Positions 26,165 through 35,766 of a stretch of DNA of 64,000 bases are shown one piece after another (position 1 is the first letter of the stretch; each line of letters starts with the position of its first letter). Source of the stretch: an uncultured Veillonella sp. (GTDB taxonomy: Bacteria > Bacillota > Negativicutes > Veillonellales > Veillonellaceae); the NCBI GenBank assembly GCA_900538355.1, contig UPXS01000005.1, positions 1-64,000 on the forward strand, written 5' to 3'. The translations under genes were made by a program, and so were the position numbers. Below the pieces are notes generated by a model. The model ran no database searches, had not been told where the DNA came from, and was given only the letters and a program-made list of their open reading frames with translations.

Positions 26165-27055
26165 ATGGATACATCTTACTACCACAATTTTATTACCCTT
26201 GTTCAAACGGGCAATATGACGCAGGCCGCAGAGATTCTTCATATTACACAACCAGCTTTAAGTAAACAATTAAAGTATTTAGAAGCTGAATTTGGAGCTC
26301 AACTCATCAATATCAAGCGCGGCCAACGAGGATCAAATTTACAACTGACTGATGCTGGCAAAATTTTTTATGAAAAAGCCCAACAACTATGCTCCATTGA
26401 AGAATCAACATACAATGCTGTACAACAGTTAAACTCACGTATTGAAGGTACATTGCGAATCGCTACGTCTGCGTCTCGCTCTACACCAATCGTGCAACAA
26501 TATTTACCAGCCTTTTCCATGAAATACCCATCAGTTCACTTCGAAATCTACGAAGGACTAATGACTAATGTGGTCAATCAACTTATTAACGGTAATGCAG
26601 AGCTAGGAATTGCAAATATTCAAATGGTAGATACTGATAAATTTGATATCCTTCTCACCCAAGAGGAACACTTATATGCTATCTTCCGTCGTGATGTATT
26701 CTGGATAGGTCGTGAACATGATACCATCACATGGGATGATATCAAAAAGTGTCCATTATCCCTTTCTGGTGGATCTGTGCGAATGATTATGCAGTCTAGC
26801 TTAACTGACATGGATCAACTGAATGCTGTTGCCATCACTACAACTAAGAGCTCTGCCATCGAATGGGCATCTTCCGGTAGAACTGTTTCTTTAGTTCCTA
26901 TGGATGCAAAAGAGCTTATTAACCATCGTAAAATGGCTCGTATCAAGTTGCCAGAATTTTCAGGAGATTTTAAAAAAGCATTTATTACTCTCAAAGGCCA
27001 TGCTTTATCCCCTGTAGCACAGCAATTTATTGATTTCTACAAAGCATACGTTTAA
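26165..27055 (+). CDS. LysR family transcriptional regulator
   Basis: The 296-residue protein has the LysR helix-turn-helix at the N-terminus (FITLVQTGNMTQAAEILHITQPALSKQL pattern, about 9-36), a linker helix, and the periplasmic-binding-protein-like effector domain from about 92 (LRIATSASRSTPIVQQYLP). It likely binds a small ligand, which cannot be told from the sequence. It is not flanked by a divergent biosynthetic gene, only by the small unknown gene at 25780-25968, so its target is unclear. GGGAGA lies ahead of the ATG. Confidence 0.9.
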   Translation: MDTSYYHNFITLVQTGNMTQAAEILHITQPALSKQLKYLEAEFGAQLINIKRGQRGSNLQLTDAGKIFYEKAQQLCSIEESTYNAVQQLNSRIEGTLRIATSASRSTPIVQQYLPAFSMKYPSVHFEIYEGLMTNVVNQLINGNAELGIANIQMVDTDKFDILLTQEEHLYAIFRRDVFWIGREHDTITWDDIKKCPLSLSGGSVRMIMQSSLTDMDQLNAVAITTTKSSAIEWASSGRTVSLVPMDAKELINHRKMARIKLPEFSGDFKKAFITLKGHALSPVAQQFIDFYKAYV

Positions 27056-27160
27056 ACCATGTGATAGCAATTCATATAATATGGGATTTATAACTTATGA
27101 TATTGTATTTATAACTTATCGTATAAGATTTTGTACAGTTATGAACATTAATACAATACA

Positions 27161-27199
27161 AAAAAAAGACCTAGTACATAATGTACTAGGTCTTTTTTT
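27161..27199. terminator. Bidirectional terminator between lysR gene and pyrD
   Basis: A 19-bp perfect stem (27161-27179 with 27181-27199, counting the A- and T-runs) forms a terminator in both directions for the two convergent genes. Confidence 0.9.
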
Positions 27200-27201
27200 A
27201 A

Positions 27202-28152
27202 CTATCCTTGATGGACAGCACCTACTATATCAGTTATGCTGTTAAGATTATATTGTTCCACATAATCGCCCATTTCACGAGCAATACGAGAAATAGCTGT
27301 TGGGTCTACCATCGTAGCAACCCCAACTTGAACAGCCTGCGCACCAGCCATCATAAATTCGATAGCATCAGTACCTGTCATGATGCCACCAAGGCCCATA
27401 ATAGGAATATTAACCCCTTTATACACTTGGTGCACCATGCGAAGTGCTACCGGTTTTACAGCTGGACCAGATAAACCACCATAAATATTACCCAATACAG
27501 GTTTACGGCGATGAATATCTATGGCCATGCCGAGAATGGTATTAATGAGACTTACCCCATCCCCGCCACCAGCTTCTACAGCCTTTGCGATTTCCACAAT
27601 GTCGGTTACATTCGGTGAAAGTTTTACAATAACAGGCTTATCTGTTACGTTACGAACAGCTTTAGTTACTTGTTCTACAACCTTTGGATCTACACCAAAA
27701 GCCATACCTTCACAGGCAACATTTGGACAAGATACATTAACCTCTAGGCCTGCAATACCATCTACGGATAGAGTTTCTGCCATCCATGCAAACTCCTCTA
27801 CCGTGCCAGCAGACATATTCGCTAACAATGGTACATCGTATTTTTTGAGTTCTGGTAAAATATCTGTTACAAAATGTTCTGCCCCAGGATTTTCAAGGCC
27901 AATACAGTTTAAAACACCAGACGGTGTTTCTGCGATGCGAGTCCCTGGATTGCCATGACGACCTTTAGGTGTTAAACCTTTTACGGAAATAGCACCTACC
28001 TCATTGCTAAGGTCTAAATAACCAGCATACTCAGGACCATTACCAAAGGTACCAGATGCAGCGATAATAGGATTTTTCATCTTAATACCGCAGTAATCAA
28101 CAGCAAGCTTTGGATTAGGCGTAACGGTGTTATTTAAATCGCGTTCACTCAT
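27202..28152 (-). CDS. pyrD: Dihydroorotate dehydrogenase B, catalytic subunit
   Basis: It oxidises dihydroorotate to orotate using FMN, passing electrons through PyrK to NAD+. The 316-residue barrel shows ASGTFGNGPEY, the NVSCPNV segment whose Cys is the catalytic base of class 1B enzymes, and the C-terminal FMN-phosphate site GLGGIMTGTDAIEFMMAGA. The paired pyrK confirms the NAD-dependent class. It overlaps pyrK by one base and is last in the pyr operon; pyrE and pyrF are not in the window. Confidence 0.97.
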   Translation of the reverse strand: MSERDLNNTVTPNPKLAVDYCGIKMKNPIIAASGTFGNGPEYAGYLDLSNEVGAISVKGLTPKGRHGNPGTRIAETPSGVLNCIGLENPGAEHFVTDILPELKKYDVPLLANMSAGTVEEFAWMAETLSVDGIAGLEVNVSCPNVACEGMAFGVDPKVVEQVTKAVRNVTDKPVIVKLSPNVTDIVEIAKAVEAGGGDGVSLINTILGMAIDIHRRKPVLGNIYGGLSGPAVKPVALRMVHQVYKGVNIPIMGLGGIMTGTDAIEFMMAGAQAVQVGVATMVDPTAISRIAREMGDYVEQYNLNSITDIVGAVHQG

Positions 28153-28919
28153 TAAAAGAACACCTCCTCAGCTGGGAATACAGGACCATCTTTACAAACT
28201 TTGTAACGTTTGCCACCTGCACCATCACAAGCACAACCTAAACAACCACCAGTGCCACAGCCCATACGTTCTTCAAGAGATACTTGGCAAGGTACGTTGA
28301 GCTCTTTGGCTACTTGTGCCACACCTTTCATCATCGGTGTAGGACCACAAGTCATAACAGATGTGAAAGTATTGCCATTAATCAACTCAGGCATGATTGC
28401 TGTAGGGAACCCTTTCGTACCTACACTACCATCATCAGTAGTGATATGCACTTTAACAGGCGTATCTTTGAATAGATCTGCCCAGAAAGTTTCGCTTTCA
28501 TTTCTAAAACCAAGAATAACTTGTGCCTCTTCCCCTTCTTTCAAATGGGATGCAATGCATAGCATTGGTGCAATACCAACGCCACCGCCAACGAGAAGCA
28601 TATTCTTAGATGTTACAAATGGTTCCCCCAAAGGTCCTAAACAATCTAGTGTATCGCCAGGTACGAGACGTGTCATAATTTCAGTCCCCTTACCTACGAC
28701 GCGATACAAAAGGGTAATAATCCCCTTTTGTGCATCAAATCCAGCATAGCTAATAGGGCGACGCAATAATGGCGCCGTAGAGTCCGCTACACGAACATTA
28801 CAAAACTGTCCTACCTTTGCTTCTACTGCTTGTTTTGGTGCATGAATATCCATAATCCACACATCAGAGCCTATTTGCTCATTGCGAACGACTTCGCCCT
28901 GTTCTACATAGCCACTCAT
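28152..28919 (-). CDS. pyrK: Dihydroorotate dehydrogenase B, electron transfer subunit
   Basis: PyrK carries FAD and a 2Fe-2S cluster that link PyrD to NAD+. The protein of 255 residues has a ferredoxin-reductase fold with RRPISYAGF (FAD), VGGGVGIAPML (NAD) and CGPTPMMKGV, then the cluster Cys set MGCGTGGCLGCACDG and a later KVCKDGPVF. The ATG at 28919 is chosen because GGAGT precedes it; a longer frame would need a TTG inside carB. It starts 4 bases after the carB stop. Confidence 0.96.
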   Translation of the reverse strand: MSGYVEQGEVVRNEQIGSDVWIMDIHAPKQAVEAKVGQFCNVRVADSTAPLLRRPISYAGFDAQKGIITLLYRVVGKGTEIMTRLVPGDTLDCLGPLGEPFVTSKNMLLVGGGVGIAPMLCIASHLKEGEEAQVILGFRNESETFWADLFKDTPVKVHITTDDGSVGTKGFPTAIMPELINGNTFTSVMTCGPTPMMKGVAQVAKELNVPCQVSLEERMGCGTGGCLGCACDGAGGKRYKVCKDGPVFPAEEVFF

Positions 28920-28923
28920 GGTT

Positions 28924-31900
28924 TTACTCCAATTCAAAATCTTGTAATGCTTCTACATTGTAGTTAGCATCATCTTTACGATTAGCTACAACGCGCAATA
29001 CTTCACGAGCTGTATCAAGACTTGTTAAACAAGGTGTACCCATTTCTACCGCAAGGCGACGCAATTGGAAGCCTTCACGTTCAGGGCGTTTACCTGCAGT
29101 CAATGTGTTAAGTACAAGATCGACTTTATCTTGACGAATGTGGTCAGCACAGTTGTCATCACCTTCAGAGATTTTGTTAACTACCTTGCAGTCAACACCA
29201 TGTTCTTTGAAGTATTTACCAGTACCGCCAGTTGCTTCGATATGATAGCCCAATTCGATGAAGCCTTTTGCCAATTGACTAGCTTCCTCTTTATCGCGAT
29301 CTGCTACGGTCATAAGAATTGTACCATCTTCTGGGATACGCATGTTAGCGCCATTGATTGCTTTAAACAATGCTTCAGAATAAGTACGACCAATCCCCAT
29401 AACTTCACCAGTAGATTTCATTTCAGGTCCAAGAGCGATTTCTACAAGGCCCATTTTGGAGAAGGAGAATACAGGTGCTTTTACAGCTACATATGGTTTA
29501 TTAGGTACAAGACCGAGTGGCAAGCCCAAATCTTTTAAGCTTTCACCAAGAGCAATGCGTGTTGCACATTCTACCATATTAATACCTGTTACCTTAGAAA
29601 TGAATGGTACAGTACGGCTAGAACGAGGGTTAACTTCGATTACGTTAAGTTCACCGTCAGCCACGATATATTGAATATTAAGTACACCTTTAACATTAAG
29701 GCCTACTGCAATACGACGTGTATAGTCAACGATTTGATCAATCAATTCTTGGCTCAAATGTTGAGCTGGGTAAACAGCCATGGAGTCACCAGAGTGAACA
29801 CCGGCGCGTTCAATTTGTTCCATAATACCAGGAATACATACGTCAGTACCATCGGAAATAGCGTCAACTTCTACCTCCATACCAACCATGTAACGGTCGA
29901 TAAGAACAGGATGTTCCTTAGAAGCTACTACGGCTTCCTTCATGTATACATCGAGCTCTTTATCGTTGTATACGATTTCCATAGCACGGCCGCCCAACAC
30001 ATAGGAAGGACGTACGATCAATGGGTATTTTAAGTTTTTAGCTGCTGCTTGTGCTTCTTCATCAGAGGTTACAAGAGCACCTACTGGACGTGGAATACCA
30101 AGTTTTGCCAACAATTCATCAAAGCGTTCACGGTCTTCTGCCATGTCGATGCTATCTACGGATGTACCGAGGATTTTCACACCGCGCTTAGCTAATGGAC
30201 CTGCCAAGTTAATTGCTGTTTGACCACCAAACTGAGCAATAACACCAGCTGGTTTTTCTTTCTCGATAATTTCCATTACATCGTCCACTGTTAATGGTTC
30301 GAAGTACAAGGAATCAGAAATATCGAAGTCTGTAGACACTGTTTCTGGGTTATTGTTGATCATAATAGATTGGTAACCCGCTTTACGAAGTGCCCAAGAG
30401 GAATGTACGGAGCAGTAGTCAAACTCTACGCCTTGACCGATACGAATTGGACCGGAACCAAGTACGACAACGGACTTTTCGCCAAGTGGTTTAACTTCGT
30501 CTTCTTGTGCATACGCACTGTAGTAGTATGGTGTTTTAGATTCGAATTCGGCAGCACATGTATCTACATATTTATAGGTTGGAAGAATGTTCCATTCTTT
30601 ACGTTTTGCACGAACCTCTTCTACTGTTGTATTAGCATACCGGGCGATAACAGAATCAGTGAAGGAATAGCGTTTTGCTTTGCGCAATACATCCTCTGTT
30701 AAACCATGTTCAGCCAATGCCTTTTCTACATTAACAATGTTTTTGATTTTTTCAATAAAGAATGTATCAATTTTTGTAATGTAGTGAATTTTCTCTACAC
30801 TAATGCCCTTGCGAAGTGCTTCTGCTACAACATAGATACGTTCATCATCTACTAAGTGTAAACGTTCAATCAATTGCTCCATGGACTCATGAGAGATTTT
30901 CTTTAGCTCAATATGGTCTAAACCAATTTCCAAGGAACGAATGGCTTTAAGCAAAGAGCCTTCCAAGGAGCGATCGATAGCCATAACTTCGCCAGTAGCC
31001 TTCATTTGAGTGCCCAATGTACGGTCTGCCAAATTGAATTTTTCAAATGGCCAACGTGGGAACTTAGTTACTACATAGTCCAGAGTAGGCTCGAAGCATG
31101 CTTTTGTTTCGCCTGTTACAGCATTTGTAATTTGATCCAATGTCATGCCTACTGCAATTTTTGCAGCTACCTTCGCAATTGGATAACCAGTTGCTTTGGA
31201 TGCTAATGCAGAGGAACGAGATACACGAGGATTTACTTCGATAACGATATATTCGTTGCTATTTGGATTCAAAGCGTATTGTACGTTACAACCACCTTCG
31301 ATTTTCAAGTAACGAATGATCTCTACGGACGCAGTACGAAGCATTTGGTATTGAATATCGTTCAATGTTTGGCTAGGTGCTACAACGATGGAGTCACCAG
31401 TATGTACGCCTACAGGGTCGATATTTTCCATGTTACATACGATGATACAGTTATCTGCACTATCGCGCATTACTTCGTATTCGATTTCTTTCCAGCCTGC
31501 TACAGAACGTTCTGCTAAGATTTGGTGAATTGGTGAAAGTTTCAAACCACGGCGTGTGATTTCATACATTTCATCTTCGTTATGCGCAATACCGCCACCA
31601 GTACCGCCCAATGTGTAGGCAGGACGGATGATGATAGGATAACCAATGCGATTAGCAAAGGCTACGGCTTCTTCAAGATCGTTAAAGATATCGGATTCAG
31701 GAACTGGTTGATTAATTTCCTTCATCGCTTCTTTGAAGAGTTCACGGTCTTCGGCTTGTTTAATAGCTTCCAGAGTTGTACCTAGAAGTTTTACACCGTA
31801 TTCCTCTAATATGCCAGCTTCAGACAATTGTACGGCCATATTAAGACCTACTTGACCACCCAATGTAGCCAATAAGCCCCAAGGGCGTTCTTTTTTAATT

Positions 31901-32124
31901 ACTTCTGTTACGAATTCAAGACTAATCGGCTCTACATATACGCGGTCTGCAATATCTGTATCAGTCATAATTGTTGCAGGATTGGAGTTAACCAATACTA
32001 CTTTATAACCTTCTTCACGAAGGGAACGGCATGCTTGTGTACCAGCATAGTCAAACTCTGCAGCTTGGCCGATAATAATTGGACCAGAACCAATTACAAG
32101 TACTTTTTTTGCTTCTGTGGTCAT
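28924..32124 (-). CDS. carB: Carbamoyl phosphate synthase large subunit
   Basis: CarB makes carbamoyl phosphate from ammonia, bicarbonate and two ATP. The 1066-residue protein has two similar ATP-grasp halves: IIGQAAEFDYAGTQACRSL in the first and IRIGQGVEFDYCSVHSSWAL in the second. A C-terminal allosteric MGS-like domain follows (about 935 on: ATGGTGKYFKEHGVDCKVV), where nucleotides such as UMP can bind. The length is normal. It is coupled to carA with a one-base gap. Confidence 0.98.
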   Translation of the reverse strand: MTTEAKKVLVIGSGPIIIGQAAEFDYAGTQACRSLREEGYKVVLVNSNPATIMTDTDIADRVYVEPISLEFVTEVIKKERPWGLLATLGGQVGLNMAVQLSEAGILEEYGVKLLGTTLEAIKQAEDRELFKEAMKEINQPVPESDIFNDLEEAVAFANRIGYPIIIRPAYTLGGTGGGIAHNEDEMYEITRRGLKLSPIHQILAERSVAGWKEIEYEVMRDSADNCIIVCNMENIDPVGVHTGDSIVVAPSQTLNDIQYQMLRTASVEIIRYLKIEGGCNVQYALNPNSNEYIVIEVNPRVSRSSALASKATGYPIAKVAAKIAVGMTLDQITNAVTGETKACFEPTLDYVVTKFPRWPFEKFNLADRTLGTQMKATGEVMAIDRSLEGSLLKAIRSLEIGLDHIELKKISHESMEQLIERLHLVDDERIYVVAEALRKGISVEKIHYITKIDTFFIEKIKNIVNVEKALAEHGLTEDVLRKAKRYSFTDSVIARYANTTVEEVRAKRKEWNILPTYKYVDTCAAEFESKTPYYYSAYAQEDEVKPLGEKSVVVLGSGPIRIGQGVEFDYCSVHSSWALRKAGYQSIMINNNPETVSTDFDISDSLYFEPLTVDDVMEIIEKEKPAGVIAQFGGQTAINLAGPLAKRGVKILGTSVDSIDMAEDRERFDELLAKLGIPRPVGALVTSDEEAQAAAKNLKYPLIVRPSYVLGGRAMEIVYNDKELDVYMKEAVVASKEHPVLIDRYMVGMEVEVDAISDGTDVCIPGIMEQIERAGVHSGDSMAVYPAQHLSQELIDQIVDYTRRIAVGLNVKGVLNIQYIVADGELNVIEVNPRSSRTVPFISKVTGINMVECATRIALGESLKDLGLPLGLVPNKPYVAVKAPVFSFSKMGLVEIALGPEMKSTGEVMGIGRTYSEALFKAINGANMRIPEDGTILMTVADRDKEEASQLAKGFIELGYHIEATGGTGKYFKEHGVDCKVVNKISEGDDNCADHIRQDKVDLVLNTLTAGKRPEREGFQLRRLAVEMGTPCLTSLDTAREVLRVVANRKDDANYNVEALQDFELE

Positions 32125-32125
32125 A

Positions 32126-33193
32126 TTATTTTCCCTTTCTCATCAAGTCTTCAAATTCGTCAAATAAATATAGATTATCAGTAGGTCCTGGGGACGCTTC
32201 TGGATGATATTGTACAGAGAAGATAGGCAATTCTTTATGACGCATACCTTCTACAGTGCCATCATTTACACTGCGATGTGTAATTTCTACAAAGTCTGGC
32301 AAGGAAGTATCATCTACTGCATAGCCATGGTTTTGAGACGTAATATATACGCGGCCTGTACGTAAATCTTGTACCGGATGGTTAGAGCCACGGTGGCCAA
32401 ATTTCAATTTAAATGTTGTACCACCATAAGCTTGTGCCAATACTTGATGGCCCATGCAAATACCGAAGATAGGCTTTTTGCCAAATAATTTTTTTACTTC
32501 TTCTACAGCATAGCCAAGATCTTGAGGATCTCCAGGGCCGTTGGATAAGAATACACCATCTGGATTGGCTGCTAATACATCTTCTGCCTTAGCATCTGCA
32601 GGGAATACAGTTAAGCGGCAACCAGCTGCTTCTAAGGAGCGAAGGATGTTTTCCTTTACACCATAGTCCATTACAGCTACATGGAACTCTGCATTTTTAT
32701 CACCGCGCATACCTTGCCATTTTGTAGTTACACGCATAACTTGATCTGTTGGCAAGTCTTGTTTAAATAATTTTTGAATATCTTCCATAGGGTAATCAGA
32801 ACGTACAAGTACGCCTTTCATTACGCCATGGTTACGAAGTACACGTGTAATAGCACGTGTATCTACATCATAAAGGCAAGGGATGCCGTGTAAACGAAGA
32901 TACTCGCTAAATAAGCCTTCATTTTGCCAGTTAGATGGGAAATCACACAGTTCTCCTACGATAAAGCCCTTACAATATGGTTTAGGACCTTGAGTAATAG
33001 CATTCAATGTACCATAATTACCGATCAAAGGATATGTTAATGTAATAATTTGATCCGCATAGGATGGGTCTGTCAAGATTTCTTGATACCCTGTCATACC
33101 TGTGTTAAATACAACTTCGCCTACTGTTGGAGCGCCACCTAATAAGGAACCTTCAAACACGGAACCATCTTCAAGAACTAACTTGCCTTTCAT
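32126..33193 (-). CDS. carA: Carbamoyl phosphate synthase small subunit
   Basis: CarA is the glutaminase that supplies ammonia to CarB. The 355-residue protein has the N-terminal CarA domain (LEDGSVFEGSLLGG, VVFNTGMTGYQE) and a class I amidotransferase domain with the nucleophile in FGICMGHQVLA and the His-Glu pair in SVQYHPEASPGP. It overlaps pyrC by one base. Since only one carAB set is visible, inside the pyr operon, it may serve arginine synthesis as well (inference). Confidence 0.98.
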   Translation of the reverse strand: MKGKLVLEDGSVFEGSLLGGAPTVGEVVFNTGMTGYQEILTDPSYADQIITLTYPLIGNYGTLNAITQGPKPYCKGFIVGELCDFPSNWQNEGLFSEYLRLHGIPCLYDVDTRAITRVLRNHGVMKGVLVRSDYPMEDIQKLFKQDLPTDQVMRVTTKWQGMRGDKNAEFHVAVMDYGVKENILRSLEAAGCRLTVFPADAKAEDVLAANPDGVFLSNGPGDPQDLGYAVEEVKKLFGKKPIFGICMGHQVLAQAYGGTTFKLKFGHRGSNHPVQDLRTGRVYITSQNHGYAVDDTSLPDFVEITHRSVNDGTVEGMRHKELPIFSVQYHPEASPGPTDNLYLFDEFEDLMRKGK

Positions 33194-34479
33194 TATAAGA
33201 CTACGCCCTCCTTCATAACTACTTTGCCATCAACTACTGTGAGTTTGGCCTTACCTGTAACAGTCATACCATCAAATGGGCTGACTTTGCCTTTTGTATA
33301 GAATTTATTTCGATCTACTGTCCACTCTTCAGTTGTAGAGAATACAGTAATATCTGCTGGTTTACCAACTTCAAGAACGCCTGCATCAAGACGCATTAAT
33401 TCAGCTGGACGTGTACTCATGTAGTACACAACTTGGTCGATGCTAAGTTTATCAGGACCATACGCATTAGTAATAACCGCTGCTAAAGATGTTTCGAGAC
33501 CACTAAAACCATTAGGAGCACAGCAGAACTCATGGTCTTTTTCTTCATACGCATGTGGTGCATGGTCTGTAATAATCGCATCGATTGTACCATCTTTCAA
33601 GCCTTCTAATAATGCTTGACGATGATCTTCGGAGCGAATTGGAGGAGCCATTTTGAACGCTGGATTGTATTCGCGTAAATATTCATCTGTGAAAGATAAA
33701 TGTTGGCTTGTAACTTCACATGTTACATTAAGACCTTTTGCTTTTGCGCGACGAACCATGTCCACTGTATTTTTACTACTTACGTGTGCAATATGAATGT
33801 GACCGCCTGTCATTTCAGCTAACAAGATATCACGAGCAACAGCCAAATCTTCAGCTACTGCAGGACGACCAATAACACCTAATTCATAGGAAACGATACC
33901 TTCATGCATATGACCATTTTTAGTCAATGTAATATCTTCTGCATGATCGATAACCATTTTATTAAACATGGAAGAGTATTCTAAGGCACGACGCATAAAT
34001 GCAGCATTTTCTACATAGTGACCATCATCGGAGAATGCTACTACCCCAGCTTCTGCCATATCGCCCATTTCAGCAAGTTCCTTACCTTCAAGACCTTTAG
34101 ATACAGCACCAATAAATTCTACTTTCACAACGCCAGTGAGTTCAGCCTGTTTTTGTAAACCTCTTACAAGTGCAGCATTATCTACAACTGGGTTAGTGTT
34201 AGCCATAGTGACAACACGTGTGAAACCACCTGCAGCAGCCGCTTGTGTACCAGAGTGGAAATCTTCTTTAGCTTCTTGGCCTGGTTCACGCAAGTGTGTA
34301 TGAATATCGATAAGGCCAGGTGCTACGATAAGACCTGTCGCATCATATACTTCAGCGCCGTCTGCACTTAAATTTTGACCGATGGCTGCAATTTTACCAT
34401 CTTTTACGAGAACGTCTGCTACTTCGTTTTGTTTTTTCGCCGGATTAACTACCGTACCATTTTTAATAAGCAAGCTCAC
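33193..34479 (-). CDS. pyrC: Dihydroorotase
   Basis: It closes carbamoyl aspartate to dihydroorotate. The protein of about 428 residues is the type I form found in Firmicutes, with the zinc site DIHTHLREPGQEAKEDFHSG (about 60-79), HVSSKNTVDMV and the late ITDHAPHAYEEK. Of several in-frame starts near 34470-34488, the GTG at 34479 has the best distance from GGAGGT; the GTG at 34488 overlaps that site. It overlaps the pyrB stop by 17 bases. Confidence 0.96.
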   Translation of the reverse strand: MSLLIKNGTVVNPAKKQNEVADVLVKDGKIAAIGQNLSADGAEVYDATGLIVAPGLIDIHTHLREPGQEAKEDFHSGTQAAAAGGFTRVVTMANTNPVVDNAALVRGLQKQAELTGVVKVEFIGAVSKGLEGKELAEMGDMAEAGVVAFSDDGHYVENAAFMRRALEYSSMFNKMVIDHAEDITLTKNGHMHEGIVSYELGVIGRPAVAEDLAVARDILLAEMTGGHIHIAHVSSKNTVDMVRRAKAKGLNVTCEVTSQHLSFTDEYLREYNPAFKMAPPIRSEDHRQALLEGLKDGTIDAIITDHAPHAYEEKDHEFCCAPNGFSGLETSLAAVITNAYGPDKLSIDQVVYYMSTRPAELMRLDAGVLEVGKPADITVFSTTEEWTVDRNKFYTKGKVSPFDGMTVTGKAKLTVVDGKVVMKEGVVL

Positions 34480-35413
34480 TACCGTCACCTCCGATAATAG
34501 TTAAGTACAATACAGCCATACGTATAGCTACGCCATTGCGTACTTGTTCTTGGATTACTGATTGATCAGAATACGCTACATCTGGTGCAATTTCAAGACC
34601 ACGGTTCATTGGACCTGGATGCATTACCATTACGTCGTCTTTAGCTAATTTCAATACTTCGTTATTGATACCAAAGATTCGTGCATATTCTCTATTTGTA
34701 GGATATAGTGCAGAGTGAATACGTTCTAATTGAATGCGAAGTACGTTTACTACATCTGCATTAGCAACTGCTTCACGAATATCATGATGTACAGTAACAC
34801 CTAGTTTTTCAAGTTCTGGATATACCATTGTACGAGGACCTGCCAAATGTACTTTAGCACCCATTTTTGTAAGGCCATAAATATTAGATCTTGCTACACG
34901 GCTATGCATAATATCGCCTAAGATAACAATTTTTAAGCCTTCAATGGATTCTTTTTTCTCTAAGATAGAATACATATCTAGCAAAGCTTGTGTAGGATGT
35001 TCATGAGCACCATCACCAGCATTGATAATGATAGGATCTACTGCTTTTGTGGCATATAGAGGAGCCCCTTCTGCACTATGACGCATTACGATAGCATCTG
35101 TGCCCATATAGGACATAGTTAGCAAGGTATCGCGGAAGCTTTCACCTTTCCCCATGGAAGACCCACTTGGAGAAAGATTAATAACGTCAGCCCCTAAATA
35201 TTTACCGGCTAATTCAAAGGAACTACGGGTACGAGTACTAGGTTCCATAAAGAGGTTAATAATGGATTTCCCCTTTAAAAGTGGAACCTTCTTATCATCA
35301 GAAAGAACGATTTTCTTCATTTTCTTTGCCACATTCAAAATCAATTTGATTTCTTCAGGTGACACATTTTGCAAACCCAATAAATGTTTGCCTTTTAGGC
35401 TAACTTGTCCCAT
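34463..35413 (-). CDS. pyrB: Aspartate carbamoyltransferase catalytic subunit
   Basis: It joins carbamoyl phosphate and aspartate, the first committed step of pyrimidine synthesis. The 316-residue protein has FMEPSTRTRSSFELAGKYLG (carbamoyl phosphate site), HPTQALLDMYSI and the MHPGPMNRGLEIAPDVA segment. There is no pyrI regulatory subunit gene, as in other Firmicutes, where control is by PyrR attenuation. It is the first gene after the attenuator. Confidence 0.98.
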   Translation of the reverse strand: MGQVSLKGKHLLGLQNVSPEEIKLILNVAKKMKKIVLSDDKKVPLLKGKSIINLFMEPSTRTRSSFELAGKYLGADVINLSPSGSSMGKGESFRDTLLTMSYMGTDAIVMRHSAEGAPLYATKAVDPIIINAGDGAHEHPTQALLDMYSILEKKESIEGLKIVILGDIMHSRVARSNIYGLTKMGAKVHLAGPRTMVYPELEKLGVTVHHDIREAVANADVVNVLRIQLERIHSALYPTNREYARIFGINNEVLKLAKDDVMVMHPGPMNRGLEIAPDVAYSDQSVIQEQVRNGVAIRMAVLYLTIIGGDGSELAY

Positions 35414-35433
35414 GATTTCCTCCTAACTCACGT

Positions 35434-35467
35434 AACAAAAAAGACCTTTTGCCCAGGGCAAAAGGTC
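35434..35467 (-). terminator. pyr operon attenuator terminator
   Basis: A stem of about 11 bp (GACCTTTTGCC with its partner, 35443-35467) is followed by a T-run on the minus strand, ending about 20 bases before pyrB. It sits after a PyrR-binding loop, so it is the attenuator, not an end of a gene. A G+C-rich hairpin (GAAGC/GCTTC arms around 35485-35507) lies between and could be part of the antiterminator. Confidence 0.85.
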
Positions 35468-35520
35468 AAATAGTTTGCACAAAGAAGCCCTTATGGGGGC
35501 GCTTCAACTATATTCCTTTC

Positions 35521-35536
35521 TCAGCCTCTCTGGACT
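35521..35536 (-). promoter_or_regulatory. PyrR-binding loop in the pyr leader
   Basis: The minus-strand sequence AGTCCAGAGAGGCTGA contains the PyrR binding-loop consensus UCCAGAGAGGCU known from Bacillus pyr attenuators. UMP- or UTP-bound PyrR would hold the anti-antiterminator and favour termination at 35434-35467. The pyrR gene is not in the window. Confidence 0.9.
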
Positions 35537-35597
35537 AAATTAAAAGGTTTTGTACTATGCAATGGTCTCTCGTACCATAGGTGCATTTTCTTTATTT

Positions 35598-35626
35598 ATT
35601 GTACTGAATCTGCCCTTGAAAGTCAA
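35598..35626 (-). promoter_or_regulatory. Promoter of the pyr operon
   Basis: TTGACT (35621-35626) and TACAAT (35598-35603) are exactly 17 bases apart on the minus strand. It gives a leader of about 180 bases containing the PyrR loop and the attenuator. Confidence 0.8.
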
Positions 35627-35651
35627 TGTAAAAGCGAAAGTTCATAAGTAT

Positions 35652-35691
35652 TTTAAAAAGAGGACAAGCCCAGTAAAGTGGCTTGTCCTCT
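35652..35691 (-). terminator. Terminator of the rapZ-yvcK-whiA operon
   Basis: A 12-bp stem (35659-35670 with 35680-35691) and TTTTTAAAA follow the gene at 35767-39054 on the minus strand. It ends 26 bases before the pyr promoter. Confidence 0.85.
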
Positions 35692-35766
35692 CTATACTTA
35701 CATCATTATCCGAATCCCCAAAACCTATAAGTAGACATTACTAGTTTTTATTATTATGATCATGAA

